This document shows positions 33,217-43,099 of a stretch of 64,000 nucleotides of DNA, one piece after another. The stretch covers positions 1-64,000 of the forward strand of contig NZ_RXFQ01000020.1 of the NCBI RefSeq assembly GCF_003951285.1, read 5' to 3'. The notes under the pieces were generated by a model that searched no databases, was not told the origin of the DNA, and saw only the letters and a program-made list of their open reading frames with translations. Source of the stretch: Variovorax beijingensis (GTDB lineage: Bacteria; Pseudomonadota; Gammaproteobacteria; Burkholderiales; Burkholderiaceae_C). Within the stretch, counting starts at the first letter, position 1. Every line of letters starts with the position of its first letter. A program made the position numbers and the translations under genes.

Positions 33217-35313
33217 ATGACCAACTCAAAGACCTCCCTCTCGCTGCTCGACGCGGCGCTGGTGAAGCCCGCGCTGTGGGGCGCCTTCGCCAAGCTGAAT
33301 CCGCGCACGCAGTGGCGCAATCCGGTGATGTTCATCGTCTACATCGGCAGCATCCTCACGACGCTGCTCTGGGTGCATTCGCTGAGCTTCCCCGGCGACA
33401 CCGGCATGAAGCCGGCCTTCGTGCTGGCCATCACCGTCTGGCTGTGGTTCACCGTGCTGTTCGCGAACTTTGCCGAAGCCCTGGCCGAGGGCCGCAGCAA
33501 GGCGCAGGCCGCTTCGCTGCGCGGCCTGCGCAAGGACACCTGGGCCAAGAAGCTCAAGGAGCCGCACCACGGCGCGGCGTTCCTGCCGGAGCAGGCGCCC
33601 AACTTGCGCAAGGGCGACGTGGTGCTGGTCGAGACCGGCGACGTCATTCCGCTCGACGGCGAAGTGATCGAAGGCGTGGCCTCGGTCGACGAGAGCGCCA
33701 TCACCGGCGAATCGGCGCCCGTGGTGCGGGAGTCGGGCGGCGACTTCTCGGCCGTGACCGGCGGCACGCGCGTGCTGTCCGACTGGCTGGTGGTGCGCAT
33801 CTCGGTGAACCCGGGCGAGTCGTTCCTCGACCGCATGATCGGCATGGTCGAGGCGGCCAAGCGCCACAAGACGCCCAACGAGATCGCGCTCACCATCCTC
33901 CTGGTGGCGCTCACGCTGGTGTTCCTGATGGTCACCGTCACGCTGCTGCCGTTCTCGGCGTTCAGCGTCGAGGCCGCGGGTGCGGGCACCGTGGTGTCGC
34001 TCACCGCGCTGGTGGCGCTGCTGGTGTGCCTGATCCCGACCACCATCGGCGGCCTGCTCTCGGCGGTGGGCGTGGCCGGCATGAGCCGCATGATGCAGGC
34101 CAACGTGATCGCCACCTCGGGCCGCGCGGTGGAGGCGGCCGGCGACGTCGACGTGCTGCTGCTCGACAAGACCGGCACCATCACGCACGGCAACCGCCAG
34201 GCCAGCGCCTTCCTGCCCGCGCCCGGTGTGCCGAAGGGCCGCCTCGCCCGCGCCGCGATGCTCGCGTCGCTGGCTGACGAAACGCCCGAAGGGCGCAGCA
34301 TCGTCGACCTTGCGCGCCGCGACGGCCTGGAGGCCGCATCGGTCGAAGGCGCGCGCTTCGTGCCCTTCACCGCGCAGACCCGCATGAGCGGCGTCGACTT
34401 GCCGGCCGCATCCAACAGCCTCGACACCGACGCGGTGCTGCTTCGCAAGGGCGCCGTCGATGCGATCCGCCGGCATGTCGAATCGCTGGGCGGCAGCGTG
34501 CCGGCCGAGGTGCTGCGCGCGTCCGAGGAAACGGCGCGCCGCGGCAGCACGCCGCTGGCCGTGGCCGAGGGCAACCGCGTGCTCGGCGTGGTCGAGCTCA
34601 AGGACATCGTCAAGACCGGCATCAAGGAGCGCTTTGCCGAGCTGCGCCGCATGGGCATCAAGACCGTGATGATCACCGGCGACAACAAGCTCACCGCCGC
34701 GGCCATCGCGGCCGAGGCCGGCGTCGACGACTTCCTGGCCGAAGCCACGCCCGAGGACAAGCTCGCGCTGATCCGCAAGTACCAGTCCGAAGGCCGCCTG
34801 GTCGCGATGACCGGCGACGGCACCAACGACGCGCCGGCCCTCGCGCAGGCCGATGTGGCGGTGGCCATGGGCAGCGGCACGCAGGCCGCGAAGGAGGCCG
34901 GCAACATGGTCGACCTGGATTCGAATCCGACCAAGCTGCTCGAGGTGGTGGAAACCGGCAAGGCGCTCCTGATGACGCGCGGCTCGCTCACCACTTTCTC
35001 GATCGCGAACGACGTGGCGAAATACTTCGCGATCATTCCGGCGATCTTCGTCTCGACCTATCCGCAGCTCGGCGCGCTCAACGTGATGCGGCTCGCGAGC
35101 CCGTCGTCGGCCATTCTGTCGGCGGTGGTCTTCAATGCGCTGGTCATCGTGTTCCTGATTCCGCTCGCGCTCAAGGGCGTGCGCTACCGGCCGGTGGGCG
35201 CGGCCGCGCTGCTGCGCCGCAACCTGGCCATCTACGGCCTTGGCGGCCTGCTCGTTCCCTTCGTCGGCATCAAGCTGATCGACTGGCTGCTGGTCGCAGT
35301 CCATCTGGTCTGA
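33217..35313 (+). CDS. kdpB: Potassium-transporting ATPase, ATP-hydrolysing subunit KdpB
   Basis: A 698-residue P-type ATPase starting at ATG 33217 with AAGGAG at 33205-33210; an upstream ATG at 33202 overlaps kdpA but lacks a site. The phosphorylation motif DKTGTITHG, the TGES actuator motif and the hinge [23 protein letters not shown] are intact. It hydrolyses ATP in the cytoplasm and drives K+ through KdpA. Its stop codon overlaps the ribosome binding site of kdpC, 13 bases before kdpC starts. Confidence 0.97.
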   Translation: MTNSKTSLSLLDAALVKPALWGAFAKLNPRTQWRNPVMFIVYIGSILTTLLWVHSLSFPGDTGMKPAFVLAITVWLWFTVLFANFAEALAEGRSKAQAASLRGLRKDTWAKKLKEPHHGAAFLPEQAPNLRKGDVVLVETGDVIPLDGEVIEGVASVDESAITGESAPVVRESGGDFSAVTGGTRVLSDWLVVRISVNPGESFLDRMIGMVEAAKRHKTPNEIALTILLVALTLVFLMVTVTLLPFSAFSVEAAGAGTVVSLTALVALLVCLIPTTIGGLLSAVGVAGMSRMMQANVIATSGRAVEAAGDVDVLLLDKTGTITHGNRQASAFLPAPGVPKGRLARAAMLASLADETPEGRSIVDLARRDGLEAASVEGARFVPFTAQTRMSGVDLPAASNSLDTDAVLLRKGAVDAIRRHVESLGGSVPAEVLRASEETARRGSTPLAVAEGNRVLGVVELKDIVKTGIKERFAELRRMGIKTVMITGDNKLTAAAIAAEAGVDDFLAEATPEDKLALIRKYQSEGRLVAMTGDGTNDAPALAQADVAVAMGSGTQAAKEAGNMVDLDSNPTKLLEVVETGKALLMTRGSLTTFSIANDVAKYFAIIPAIFVSTYPQLGALNVMRLASPSSAILSAVVFNALVIVFLIPLALKGVRYRPVGAAALLRRNLAIYGLGGLLVPFVGIKLIDWLLVAVHLV

Positions 35314-35326
35314 GGAGTTCTTCACC

Positions 35327-35896
35327 ATGAACAACGTCATTCGTCCCGCGCTCGTGCTGTTCGCACTCCTGGGCGCGCTCACCGGCCTGGTCTATCCGCT
35401 GGCCGTCACCGGCGCCGCCAAGGCACTGTTTCCGTCGCAGGCCGCCGGCAGCCTGGTCGTGCAGGGCGGCACCGCCGTGGGCTCCAGCCTCATCGGACAG
35501 AACTTCAGCGATCCGAAGCACTTCTGGGGCCGGCCTTCGGCCACCGCGCCGCAGCCCTACAACGCGAGCGCTTCGGGCGGCTCGAACCTCGGGCCGCTCA
35601 ACCCGGCGCTGGCCGATGCGGTCAAGGCGCGCATCGAGGCGCTGCGCGCCGCCGACCCGGGCAACACCGCGGCCGTGCCGGTCGACCTGGTCACGGCCTC
35701 GGCCAGCGGGCTCGACCCCGACATCAGCCCCGCCGCCGCGCACTACCAGGCGGCGCGCGTGGCACGCGTGCGCGGCCTGCCGCCCGAGCAGGTGAATGCG
35801 CTGGTCGCCAGCCACACGCAGGCGCCGCTCTGGGGTTTGCTGGGCGAAGCGCGCGTCAATGTGCTGGCATTGAATCTCGCGCTCGATGGCCACTGA
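35327..35896 (+). CDS. kdpC: Potassium-transporting ATPase subunit KdpC
   Basis: A 189-residue protein with one N-terminal helix ([30 protein letters not shown]) and a periplasmic domain with the conserved [21 protein letters not shown] and ASGSNLGP-like segment, ending with [23 protein letters not shown]. It stabilises ATP binding by KdpB. Its last 11 bases overlap the start of the small gene at 35886. Confidence 0.95.
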   Translation: MNNVIRPALVLFALLGALTGLVYPLAVTGAAKALFPSQAAGSLVVQGGTAVGSSLIGQNFSDPKHFWGRPSATAPQPYNASASGGSNLGPLNPALADAVKARIEALRAADPGNTAAVPVDLVTASASGLDPDISPAAAHYQAARVARVRGLPPEQVNALVASHTQAPLWGLLGEARVNVLALNLALDGH

Positions 35897-36017
35897 CCTC
35901 TTCCACTTGCTGCTGGCGTTCGCAGCGCTCTTCGCGCCGCTGGTCTTTGCCTGGTGGGCGCTTTCGCGCACCGCGCGGCGGCATGCCAAGCGCCGCAAGG
36001 GCGGCCCGATGCGCTAA
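35886..36017 (+). CDS. Unlisted 43-residue membrane microprotein between kdpC and kdpD
   Basis: A 43-residue reading frame at ATG 35886, starting inside the end of kdpC (stop at 35894-35896) and ending 17 bases before kdpD. The product has one hydrophobic helix ([20 protein letters not shown]) and a strongly basic tail ([17 protein letters not shown]), as expected for a positive-inside inner-membrane peptide. It sits exactly at the junction of pump and sensor genes. No family recognised; a chance frame cannot be excluded, but overlap, spacing and topology favour a gene. Confidence 0.6.
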   Translation: MATDLFHLLLAFAALFAPLVFAWWALSRTARRHAKRRKGGPMR

Positions 36018-36034
36018 CCTGCGCAGCCACCGCC

Positions 36035-38797
36035 ATGTCACCTGACGCCCGCCCCGATCCCGATGCCCTGCTTGCGCAATTGCGCAGCGACGAGGCGCGT
36101 GCGCTGCGCGGCAAGCTGCGCATCTATTTCGGCGCCAGCGCCGGCGTCGGCAAGACCTGGGCCATGCTCAGCGCCGCGCAGCGCGAGCACGCCGCGGGGC
36201 GCGACGTGCTGGTCGGCGTGGCCGAGACCCATGGCCGCAGCGAAACCGCGGCGCTGCTCGCGGGGCTCGAGCTATTGCCGCCGCGCGAGGTGGACTACCG
36301 CGGCCGCACGCTGGCCGAGTTCGATCTCGATGCCGCCCTCGCGCGCAGGCCCGCCGTGCTGCTGGTCGACGAACTGGCCCACACCAATGCGCCCGGCTCG
36401 CGCCATGCCAAGCGCTGGCAGGACGTGCAGGAGCTCCTGGCCGCGGGCATCGAGGTGTGGTCGGCGCTCAACGTGCAGCATCTGGAAAGCCTCAACGGCA
36501 CCGTCGGCGCCATCACCGGCGTGCGGGTGCACGAGACCGTGCCCGACACCGTGCTCGACGAAGCCGACGAGGTGGTGCTGGTCGACGTCACGCCCGACGA
36601 GCTCGCGGCGCGGCTTGCTGCCGGCAAGGTCTACCTGCCCCAGCAGGCCGAGCGTGCCGCGCAGAACTTCTTCCGCAAGGGCAACCTGATCGCACTGCGC
36701 GAGATTGCGCTGCGCCGCACCGCCGAGCATGTGGAAGACGACGTGCGCGGCTGGCGCGTCGAGCAGTCGGGCGCGGCCGGCCGCAACGGAAGCAATGGGC
36801 AGGGCGGCGAACTGCAGGCCTGGAACACCTCGGGCGCGATCCTCGCATGCGTCGGGCCGCACGAAGGCGCCGCGCAGACGGTGCGCACCGCGGCGCGGCT
36901 TGCGGGCCAGCTCAATGTGCGCTGGCACGCGGCCTATGTCGAGACGCCGCGGCTGCAGCGGCTCGCCGCCGAGGAGCGCGACCGCATCCTCGCGGTGCTC
37001 AAGCTGGCCGAGGAACTGGGCGCGGCCACCGCGGTGCTCACCGGTTCCGACGTGGCCGAGCAGCTGGCCGAGCAGGCGCGGCGGCTCAACTGCGCCACGC
37101 TGGTGCTGGGGCGACCGGAGCCGCCCACCGGCTGGCGCCGCTGGTGGCCCGCCACGCCGCTGCCGCTGCCGCGCGCGCTGGCCCGGCGCGCGCCCGCGCT
37201 CGACATCATGGAGGTCGGCCGCGCCGACAGTTCGCGCCGCTTGTCGCGTGCGCCCATCGCCGGCACCCGCGCCGACGACGACGACCACGAGAAGGCGCCC
37301 GTCCATTGGCCGGGCTATGCCTGGGCCACGGCCGCGAGCGTCGCGCTCACGCTGGTCTGCACGCCGCTGGCCACCGTGCTGGAACTGTCCAACATCGTGA
37401 TGCTGTTCATGCTGGGCGTGGTCGGCGTGGCCATGCGCTTCGGCCGCGGGCCTTCGGCGCTCGCGGCCCTGCTCAACGTGGCGGCGTTCGACTATTTCTT
37501 CGTGCCGCCGCGGCTGTCGTTCGCGGTGAGCGACGTGCAGTATGTGCTGACCTTCGCGATCATGCTCGGCGTGGGCCTGCTCGTGGGCCAGCTGATGGCG
37601 GGGCTGCGCTTTGCGGCCGGCGTGTCGACCAGCCGCGAGCGGCGCGCGCGCTCGCTGTTCGAACTCACCCGCGAACTCTCGGCCGCGCTGGAGAGCACAC
37701 AGGTGGTGGCACTGGGCGCCGCCGCGGTGCGGGGCCACTTCGGCGGCCATGCGCTGGTGCTGGTCACCGATGCGGCCGACCAGCTCGTGCTGCCGAAAAG
37801 CCCGCCGGAGGGCTTCGATGCGCAGGTGGCTGACTGGGCCTTCCGCCACGGCCAGCCCGCCGGCCTGGCCACCGCCACGCTGGCGGCGCAGCCCTGGCAT
37901 TACGTGCCGCTGCAGGCGCCGATGCGCGTGCGCGGCGTGCTCGCGCTCTCGCCGGCGCAGCCGCGCTGGCTGCTGATTCCGGAGCAGGCGCAGCAGCTCG
38001 ACACGCTGGCCCGGCAGATCGCGATTGCACTGGAGCGCGTGCACTATGTGGAAGTGGCGCAGCAGGCGGTGGTCGAGATGGAATCGGAGCGCCTGCGCAA
38101 CGCGCTGCTCGGCGCCATCTCGCACGACGTGCGCACGCCGCTCACCGCATTGATCGCGCTGGCCGAATCGCTGCAGACGCTGCCGCCCGAGGCGCACGCC
38201 GAGGCGGCGCGCGCCATCGTCGCGCAGGCGCATGAACTGCACGCGCTGGTCAACAACCTGCTCGACATGGCGCGGCTCGAAAGCGGCCTTGCGGGCGGCG
38301 CGGTGAACCTGCGGCGCGACTGGCAGTCGGTGGAAGAGGTGGTCGGCTCGGCCATCCGCGCGGCGCGCCCCGCGCTCGGCCATACCGTGGTGCAGACCGC
38401 GCTCGAGCCCGGGCTTGCGCTGGTCGAGTTCGATGCCGTGCTGATCGAGCGCGTGCTGGTCAACCTGATCGAGAACGCCACCAAGTACGGCGCGCCGCCC
38501 ATCGTGGTCGGCGCGCGGGCCGAGCCCGGCACGCTGATGCTCACGGTGCGCGACCACGGCCCGGGCCTGCCCGCCGCACTGCTGGGCCGCGAGCAGAAGC
38601 TGTTCGACAAGTTCACCCGCGGCGAAACCGAGTCGGCCACGCCGGGCGTGGGCCTGGGCCTCGCGATCTGCCGCGCGGTGGTGAGTGCGCACGGCGGCGA
38701 GATTGCCGCGGCCAATGCGCAGGGCGGCGGTGCAGAATTCACGGTCACCCTGCCGCGCCGGGAACCACCGGAACCGGCCGAAGAAGCCCAGCTCTGA
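36035..38797 (+). CDS. kdpD: Osmosensitive potassium channel sensor histidine kinase KdpD
   Basis: A 920-residue sensor kinase (E. coli 894) starting at ATG 36035. N-terminal KdpD domain with the ATP-binding loop GASAGVGKTWAML and LLVDELAHTNAPGSRHAKRWQDV, then a USP-like domain (ILACVGPHEGAAQ), four membrane helices at residues about 430-520, a GAF-like region, the kinase H-box ISHDVRTPLTAL and an HATPase domain (N-box NLIENATKYG, GPGLPAALL, GLGLAICRAVV). It phosphorylates KdpE in response to potassium limitation or osmotic stress. The USP region begins after about residue 255. The gap to kdpE is four bases. Confidence 0.96.
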   Translation: MSPDARPDPDALLAQLRSDEARALRGKLRIYFGASAGVGKTWAMLSAAQREHAAGRDVLVGVAETHGRSETAALLAGLELLPPREVDYRGRTLAEFDLDAALARRPAVLLVDELAHTNAPGSRHAKRWQDVQELLAAGIEVWSALNVQHLESLNGTVGAITGVRVHETVPDTVLDEADEVVLVDVTPDELAARLAAGKVYLPQQAERAAQNFFRKGNLIALREIALRRTAEHVEDDVRGWRVEQSGAAGRNGSNGQGGELQAWNTSGAILACVGPHEGAAQTVRTAARLAGQLNVRWHAAYVETPRLQRLAAEERDRILAVLKLAEELGAATAVLTGSDVAEQLAEQARRLNCATLVLGRPEPPTGWRRWWPATPLPLPRALARRAPALDIMEVGRADSSRRLSRAPIAGTRADDDDHEKAPVHWPGYAWATAASVALTLVCTPLATVLELSNIVMLFMLGVVGVAMRFGRGPSALAALLNVAAFDYFFVPPRLSFAVSDVQYVLTFAIMLGVGLLVGQLMAGLRFAAGVSTSRERRARSLFELTRELSAALESTQVVALGAAAVRGHFGGHALVLVTDAADQLVLPKSPPEGFDAQVADWAFRHGQPAGLATATLAAQPWHYVPLQAPMRVRGVLALSPAQPRWLLIPEQAQQLDTLARQIAIALERVHYVEVAQQAVVEMESERLRNALLGAISHDVRTPLTALIALAESLQTLPPEAHAEAARAIVAQAHELHALVNNLLDMARLESGLAGGAVNLRRDWQSVEEVVGSAIRAARPALGHTVVQTALEPGLALVEFDAVLIERVLVNLIENATKYGAPPIVVGARAEPGTLMLTVRDHGPGLPAALLGREQKLFDKFTRGETESATPGVGLGLAICRAVVSAHGGEIAAANAQGGGAEFTVTLPRREPPEPAEEAQL

Positions 38798-38801
38798 ACC
38801 C

Positions 38802-39494
38802 ATGCCATCGCCCACCGCCATCGTGATCGAGGACGAGCCGCAGATCCGGCGCTTCGTGCGCGGCGCGCTCGAGGCCGAAGGCTGGCTGGTGCACGAGGCC
38901 GGCACGCTGCGCGATGGCCTGGCGGCGGCCGGCACGCGCCAGCCCGACCTGCTGGTGCTCGACCTCGGCCTGCCCGACGGTGATGGCGTGTCGCTGATCC
39001 GCGATGTGCGCGGCTGGTCGGCCGTGCCGATCATCGTGCTGTCGGCGCGCAGCGACGAGGCCGACAAGATCGCCGCGCTCGATGCCGGCGCCGACGACTA
39101 CCTGACCAAGCCCTTCGGCACCGGCGAACTGCTCGCGCGCGTACGCGCCAACCTGCGCCGGCCGCGCGCGGCCGGCGGCGACGATCCGGCAGAAGCGGTG
39201 TTCCGCTTCGGCGAGGTCGAACTGGACCGCGCCGCGCGCATCGTGCGCCGCGCCGGCGCCGAAGTGCATCTCACGCCGACCGAGTACCGGTTGCTGTCAG
39301 TGCTCGTCGCCAACGCCGGCCGCGTGCTCACGCAGCGCCAGTTGCTGCGCGAGGTATGGGGCCCGTCGCACACGGACCAGAGCCACTACCTGCGCATCTA
39401 CATGGGGCACCTGCGGCAGAAGCTGGAAGCCGATCCGGCGCAGCCGCGGCATTTGTTGACGGAGACTGCGGTGGGGTATCGGCTGGTGGTTTAG
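38802..39494 (+). CDS. kdpE: Response regulator KdpE
   Basis: A 230-residue OmpR-type regulator starting at ATG 38802. The receiver has the acidic pair in IEDEP, the phosphorylated aspartate in LLVLDLGLPDGDGVSL and the lysine in DDYLTKPFG; the C-terminal winged helix ends TETAVGYRLVV. It activates the kdp operon when phosphorylated by KdpD. Last gene of the locus, with a convergent oxidoreductase gene 29 bases downstream. Confidence 0.96.
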   Translation: MPSPTAIVIEDEPQIRRFVRGALEAEGWLVHEAGTLRDGLAAAGTRQPDLLVLDLGLPDGDGVSLIRDVRGWSAVPIIVLSARSDEADKIAALDAGADDYLTKPFGTGELLARVRANLRRPRAAGGDDPAEAVFRFGEVELDRAARIVRRAGAEVHLTPTEYRLLSVLVANAGRVLTQRQLLREVWGPSHTDQSHYLRIYMGHLRQKLEADPAQPRHLLTETAVGYRLVV

Positions 39495-39523
39495 CTGGCG
39501 GACGCCGCGCCTTGCCGGGGCAC

Positions 39524-40654
39524 TTACGCCGCCACGCCCTTGTTGGGATTGAGCAGAAATTTCTCCCCCGTCGCCTGTTTCCCGTACACCCCGATCGCAT
39601 CGAGCTGCAGCGCCTCGAACAACGAAACCTCCCGCGTGTAATGGCTCGCAAACGTGGTCTTCAACTCCGCCACCACGCGCGCCTTCAGCCGCTGCACGCC
39701 TTCATCCCCGAGCTTCTGCAAAAACGGAAACAGCAGCCACCCGCCCATGCCCCACGCCATGCCGAAGTTGCGCACGAACTCCGTCGGCGAGCGGTCGAGG
39801 CCGCCGTAGATGTAGACCTGCTTGTGCGTGGTCGAGCCGTAGCGGCTGTATTCCTTGGCGGTGCGGTTCAGCGCCGCCTCCATGCAGCCGAGGATCTGTC
39901 CCGCGAGCTTGCCGCCGCCCGTGGCGTCGAAAGCCAGCGTGGCGCCGGTCTCGACCAGGGCCTGCGTCAGGTCTTCGAGGAAGGTGGGCGAGCTCGCGTT
40001 GCACACGTACTTTGCGCCGATGCCGCGCAGCAGCGCCTCCTGCTCAGGCTTGCGCACGATGTTGACCAGCGCGATGCCGTCCTTCTGGCAGATCTTGTTG
40101 AGCATCTGGCCCAGGTTGGATGCGGCGGCCGTGTGCACCAGCGCCTTGTGGCCTTCGCGCCGCATCGTCTCGACCATGCCCAGCGACGTGAGCGGGTTCA
40201 CGAAGCACGAAGCGCCTTCGGCCGGCGCCGTGCCCGCAGGCAGTTCCAGGCACTGGGCCGCCGCCACCGCGCGGTACTGCGAATACATCGCGCCGCCGAT
40301 CGCGGCCACCGTCTTGCCCAGCAGCGCCTGCGCCGCGGGCGACGAGCCGGCCTTGACCACCACGCCGGCGCCTTCGTTGCCGACCGGCATCGACTGGTCC
40401 AGCCGCCCGGCCATGGCCGGCATGGCGCGCTCGGGCACGGTGGCCGTCACGACGGGCCGCTCGGGCGTGCCGGAAACCTTGGCGGTGCCCATGTCGGCCG
40501 CGCCAAACAGCAGGCCCAGGTCCGACGGGTTCATCGGCGACGCCTCGACGCGGATCACGACTTCGTGCGCCTGCGGTTCGGGAATCGGTTCGTCGTGCAG
40601 CGAGAGTTCGAGTTCGCCGTTCGCGCGGATGAGGGAGCGCAGTTGCAGTGCCAT
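39524..40654 (-). CDS. Zinc-binding-type alcohol dehydrogenase/quinone oxidoreductase (MDR family)
   Basis: A 376-residue MDR-fold protein: an N-terminal GroES-like domain (EVVIRVEASPMNPSDLGLLFG, NEGAGVVV) and a nucleotide-binding domain with ALVHTAAASNLGQMLNKICQ, the usual Gly-rich coenzyme loop being altered to AAASNLG. The four-cysteine structural zinc lobe is not evident. It likely reduces an unsaturated ketone or quinone with NAD(P)H. It stands alone, convergent with kdpE, and is preceded by the phosphatase cassette on the same strand with a 99-base gap. Substrate unknown. Confidence 0.82.
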   Translation of the reverse strand: MALQLRSLIRANGELELSLHDEPIPEPQAHEVVIRVEASPMNPSDLGLLFGAADMGTAKVSGTPERPVVTATVPERAMPAMAGRLDQSMPVGNEGAGVVVKAGSSPAAQALLGKTVAAIGGAMYSQYRAVAAAQCLELPAGTAPAEGASCFVNPLTSLGMVETMRREGHKALVHTAAASNLGQMLNKICQKDGIALVNIVRKPEQEALLRGIGAKYVCNASSPTFLEDLTQALVETGATLAFDATGGGKLAGQILGCMEAALNRTAKEYSRYGSTTHKQVYIYGGLDRSPTEFVRNFGMAWGMGGWLLFPFLQKLGDEGVQRLKARVVAELKTTFASHYTREVSLFEALQLDAIGVYGKQATGEKFLLNPNKGVAA

Positions 40655-40753
40655 GGATGAGCCCCTTGTGCCTCGTGAAAGAGGCAGGTTCGAAGGTGGC
40701 CGGGGCCACGGGGCGGCCAGTATAGGAGCGGTGCGCGAAAGCTGCAGGCGCCT

Positions 40754-41332
40754 TCAGGACACCGCAGGAATCGCCGGTGCATGGGCCAGCGCATGGCCCA
40801 TCTTCCCTGCATCGAAGCGCTCGATGTAGCGCGGAATGTTGCGCCACAGCGTGTGGTAGCCGTAGCCGCCGCGGAACATCTCCTGGCGCGCGCTCTCCTT
40901 GTCCCAGCCCTGCACCGCCATGCGGTAGGCCGCCGCGACCACGCCGGTGCGGTCGGCGCCGTGCATGCAGTGGATCAGCACCGGCCCCTGCTTCTCGGCC
41001 TCGCGAATGGCCACCAGCGCGCGCAGCACCTTGGCGTCGTCGATCGACCAGGTGTTGATCGGCACGCGCACCAGGCGGACGCCGCTGCCCGCGAACACCT
41101 TCCTGTCGTCGTTGAAGGAGCGCAGGCTCACGATGGTGCGGATGCCCAGCGCCTTCAGCGCCGCCACGTTGGCGATGCGCGGCTGCGCGCTGCGGTACAG
41201 CGTGGGCGTGATGCGGTGCAGGTTCTCGACCCCGAGCGTGTCGAGCGGATCGGCCCAGTGCCCGGGGCGCGGCGCGGCGTGCGCCGCGGCGGCGCCGCTG
41301 CCGTTCCTGCGCTTGTGCTTCCTTGCGCTCAT
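40754..41332 (-). CDS. Dual-specificity/tyrosine-type phosphatase
   Basis: A 192-residue protein with the cysteine phosphatase loop HCMHGADRTG (nucleophile C122, arginine R128) and a general-acid region IDDAKV at about 97-102. After a disordered basic N-terminus (MSARKHKRRNGSG), ITPTLYRSAQPRIANVAALK and TIVSLRSFNDDRK fit the DSP/Siw14-like branch. Substrates in this branch include phospholipids and inositol phosphates as well as proteins. Its start overlaps the preceding membrane-protein stop by four bases (ATGA), making it the third gene of the cassette 42956-40754; a lipid-linked phosphate is therefore a plausible substrate, by inference. Confidence 0.85.
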   Translation of the reverse strand: MSARKHKRRNGSGAAAAHAAPRPGHWADPLDTLGVENLHRITPTLYRSAQPRIANVAALKALGIRTIVSLRSFNDDRKVFAGSGVRLVRVPINTWSIDDAKVLRALVAIREAEKQGPVLIHCMHGADRTGVVAAAYRMAVQGWDKESARQEMFRGGYGYHTLWRNIPRYIERFDAGKMGHALAHAPAIPAVS

Positions 41333-41820
41333 TTCGCGCGCCGCCAGTGCCGCGTCACCAGGATCAGCAGGGCCACCGCCAGGCCGCCCCAGTAGTCGAC
41401 CGGGGCGCCCCAGATCCAGTGCTTGTGCCAGAAGGCATCCACCGCATTGAAGCGGGCCCAGCCGAAGGCCGGGTTGATCATGAACCAGAGAAAGTCCTCG
41501 CAGACCCAGAACACGATCAGGCCCGCCACGGCCAGCCCCGCGTCGCGCCAGGTCCAGCGCCCGTTGAAGGCCAGCGGCGCAAAGAAGACCAGCACCATGA
41601 AGGTGAAGACCCAGGCGTGGTAGCCCGTCATCGCGCGCCCGCCCCAGAAGATGTCGAGCCAGATGCTGTTCTCGATGCGCCAGGTGGGCAGCGAGGTGGC
41701 CCAGCCGGCGCCGCCTTCGATCTGGATCTCGGCGTTGGCAAAGAAGAAGGCCATCACCACCACCCATGCGAGGTAGCCGAGCGTGCGGGCCACACCCGTC
41801 TTTTCCACGGCGCCCGTCAT
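41329..41820 (-). CDS. Small multi-pass membrane protein of the glycosyltransferase cassette
   Basis: I do not recognise this 163-residue protein. It has about four or five hydrophobic helices (LGYLAWVVVMAFFFANAEI, YHAWVFTFMVLVFFAPLAFN, AGLAVAGLIVFWVCEDFLWFM, VDYWGGLAVALLILV) and is rich in tryptophan. Its start overlaps the glycosyltransferase stop by four bases and its stop overlaps the phosphatase start by four bases, so all three are translationally coupled. It may anchor or supply lipid substrate to its neighbours, an inference from the coupling. Confidence 0.7.
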   Translation of the reverse strand: MTGAVEKTGVARTLGYLAWVVVMAFFFANAEIQIEGGAGWATSLPTWRIENSIWLDIFWGGRAMTGYHAWVFTFMVLVFFAPLAFNGRWTWRDAGLAVAGLIVFWVCEDFLWFMINPAFGWARFNAVDAFWHKHWIWGAPVDYWGGLAVALLILVTRHWRRAK

Positions 41821-42956
41821 GCGGCTTCGCCCAGCACGTGGCGCAGCACCGCGGCCGCCGCGCGCGGCTTGCCGAGCGCGCGGCTGCGTTCGGCCATGGC
41901 CGCGAGCTTGGCGGGGTCGGCCATCAGGCGCGCCACCTTGTAGTCGAGGCCGATGGCGTCGTAGGCGAGCCAGCCCGCGCCCTCTTCCATCAGGAAGCCG
42001 GCGTTGTGCTCTTCCTGGCCCGGAATCGGCGAGATCAGCAGCATCGGCTTGCCGAGCGCCAGGCACTCCGACACCGTGAGCCCGCCGGGCTTGGTCACGA
42101 CCAGGTCGGCCGCGGCCATGAGCTTGTGCATCTCGTTGGTGAAGCCGATGGCGACCACGCGCCCCGGATGTCGGGCAGCCAGGGTTTGCAGCTTGCCGTG
42201 GGCCTCGGCGTTGCGGCCGGCCACGGCAATCACCTGCAAGCCGCTGTCGCCGCCGAGCGAGAGCACGCGCTCGACCATGCTCGCCAGGTCGCCGACGCCC
42301 GCGCCGCCCGAGGCCATCAGCAGCACCGGCCGCGCGGGGTCGAGGCCGAGCGCGGCGGCGCAGGCATTGCGCGCGAGCGCCGGCGCGTCGGGTTCCGAGA
42401 AGGCCGGCATCACCGGAATGCCCGTCACGTGGATGCGCTCGGCGGGAATGCCGCGCGCGCGCAGCCTGAAGGCCACTTCTTCCGTGGCGGCCAGGTAGCC
42501 GGCCATGCCCGGCACCAGCCACATGTTGTGCAGGTCGTAGTCGGTGATCTGCAGCCACACCGGGTAGTCGATGCGGCCGCGGTTGCGCTCGCGCATCAGC
42601 AGCTCGGCGGGCAGGAAGTGGGTGCAGATCACGGCGTCGGGCTTTTCGCGGCGGATCTCGCGCACCAGGGCGCCCGTGCTCAGCCGCTCGATGCCGCGGC
42701 GCAGGCGCTGCGAAGTCGAATGGTGCGGCGTGGCATCGGTGCGCTGGTGCAGGTACGACCACAGCTCGGGCGCGCGGTTCACGAGCTGGATGTACCAGTC
42801 GGTGTAGACCTTGCGGAAACCGCCGGCCACGTGGGCCATGGCATCGATGTGGACCGCCGTGTGCGGCGGGGTCGATTGCACCGCGGCTTCGAGGGCTTGC
42901 GCTGCGCGCACGTGGCCGTTGCCGGCGCTCACGCTGAGGATCAGGATTTTGGTCAT
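41817..42956 (-). CDS. MGDG-synthase-like glycosyltransferase (GT28 family)
   Basis: A 379-residue GT-B enzyme starting at ATG 42956. The N-terminal SVSAGNGHVRAAQALEAAVQ is the acceptor-side motif of MurG/MGDG-synthase relatives, and the C-terminal domain has VVTKPGGLTVSECLALGKPMLL and PGQEEHNAGFL, which bind the nucleotide sugar. The MGDG-type N-terminal layout (KVYTDWYIQLVNRAPELWSYLHQRT) distinguishes it from MurG. It would transfer a sugar to diacylglycerol to make a non-phosphorus glycolipid, or use a related lipid. It is the first gene of a three-gene overlapping cassette and is divergent from the pseudouridine synthase gene. Confidence 0.85.
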   Translation of the reverse strand: MTKILILSVSAGNGHVRAAQALEAAVQSTPPHTAVHIDAMAHVAGGFRKVYTDWYIQLVNRAPELWSYLHQRTDATPHHSTSQRLRRGIERLSTGALVREIRREKPDAVICTHFLPAELLMRERNRGRIDYPVWLQITDYDLHNMWLVPGMAGYLAATEEVAFRLRARGIPAERIHVTGIPVMPAFSEPDAPALARNACAAALGLDPARPVLLMASGGAGVGDLASMVERVLSLGGDSGLQVIAVAGRNAEAHGKLQTLAARHPGRVVAIGFTNEMHKLMAAADLVVTKPGGLTVSECLALGKPMLLISPIPGQEEHNAGFLMEEGAGWLAYDAIGLDYKVARLMADPAKLAAMAERSRALGKPRAAAAVLRHVLGEAA

Positions 42957-43099
42957 GCGGGTGGGGGCCGTCGGCGGGCCATTGGCGCGCATTATCCCCA
43001 TGCATTGCGACACATCCCGCAGGCGACCGCCATCGGCGAAAATGCGGCTGCGCACCGCTTCACCGGGCGTGACCCGCCCCAACCGACCGCGCCCCCTGC

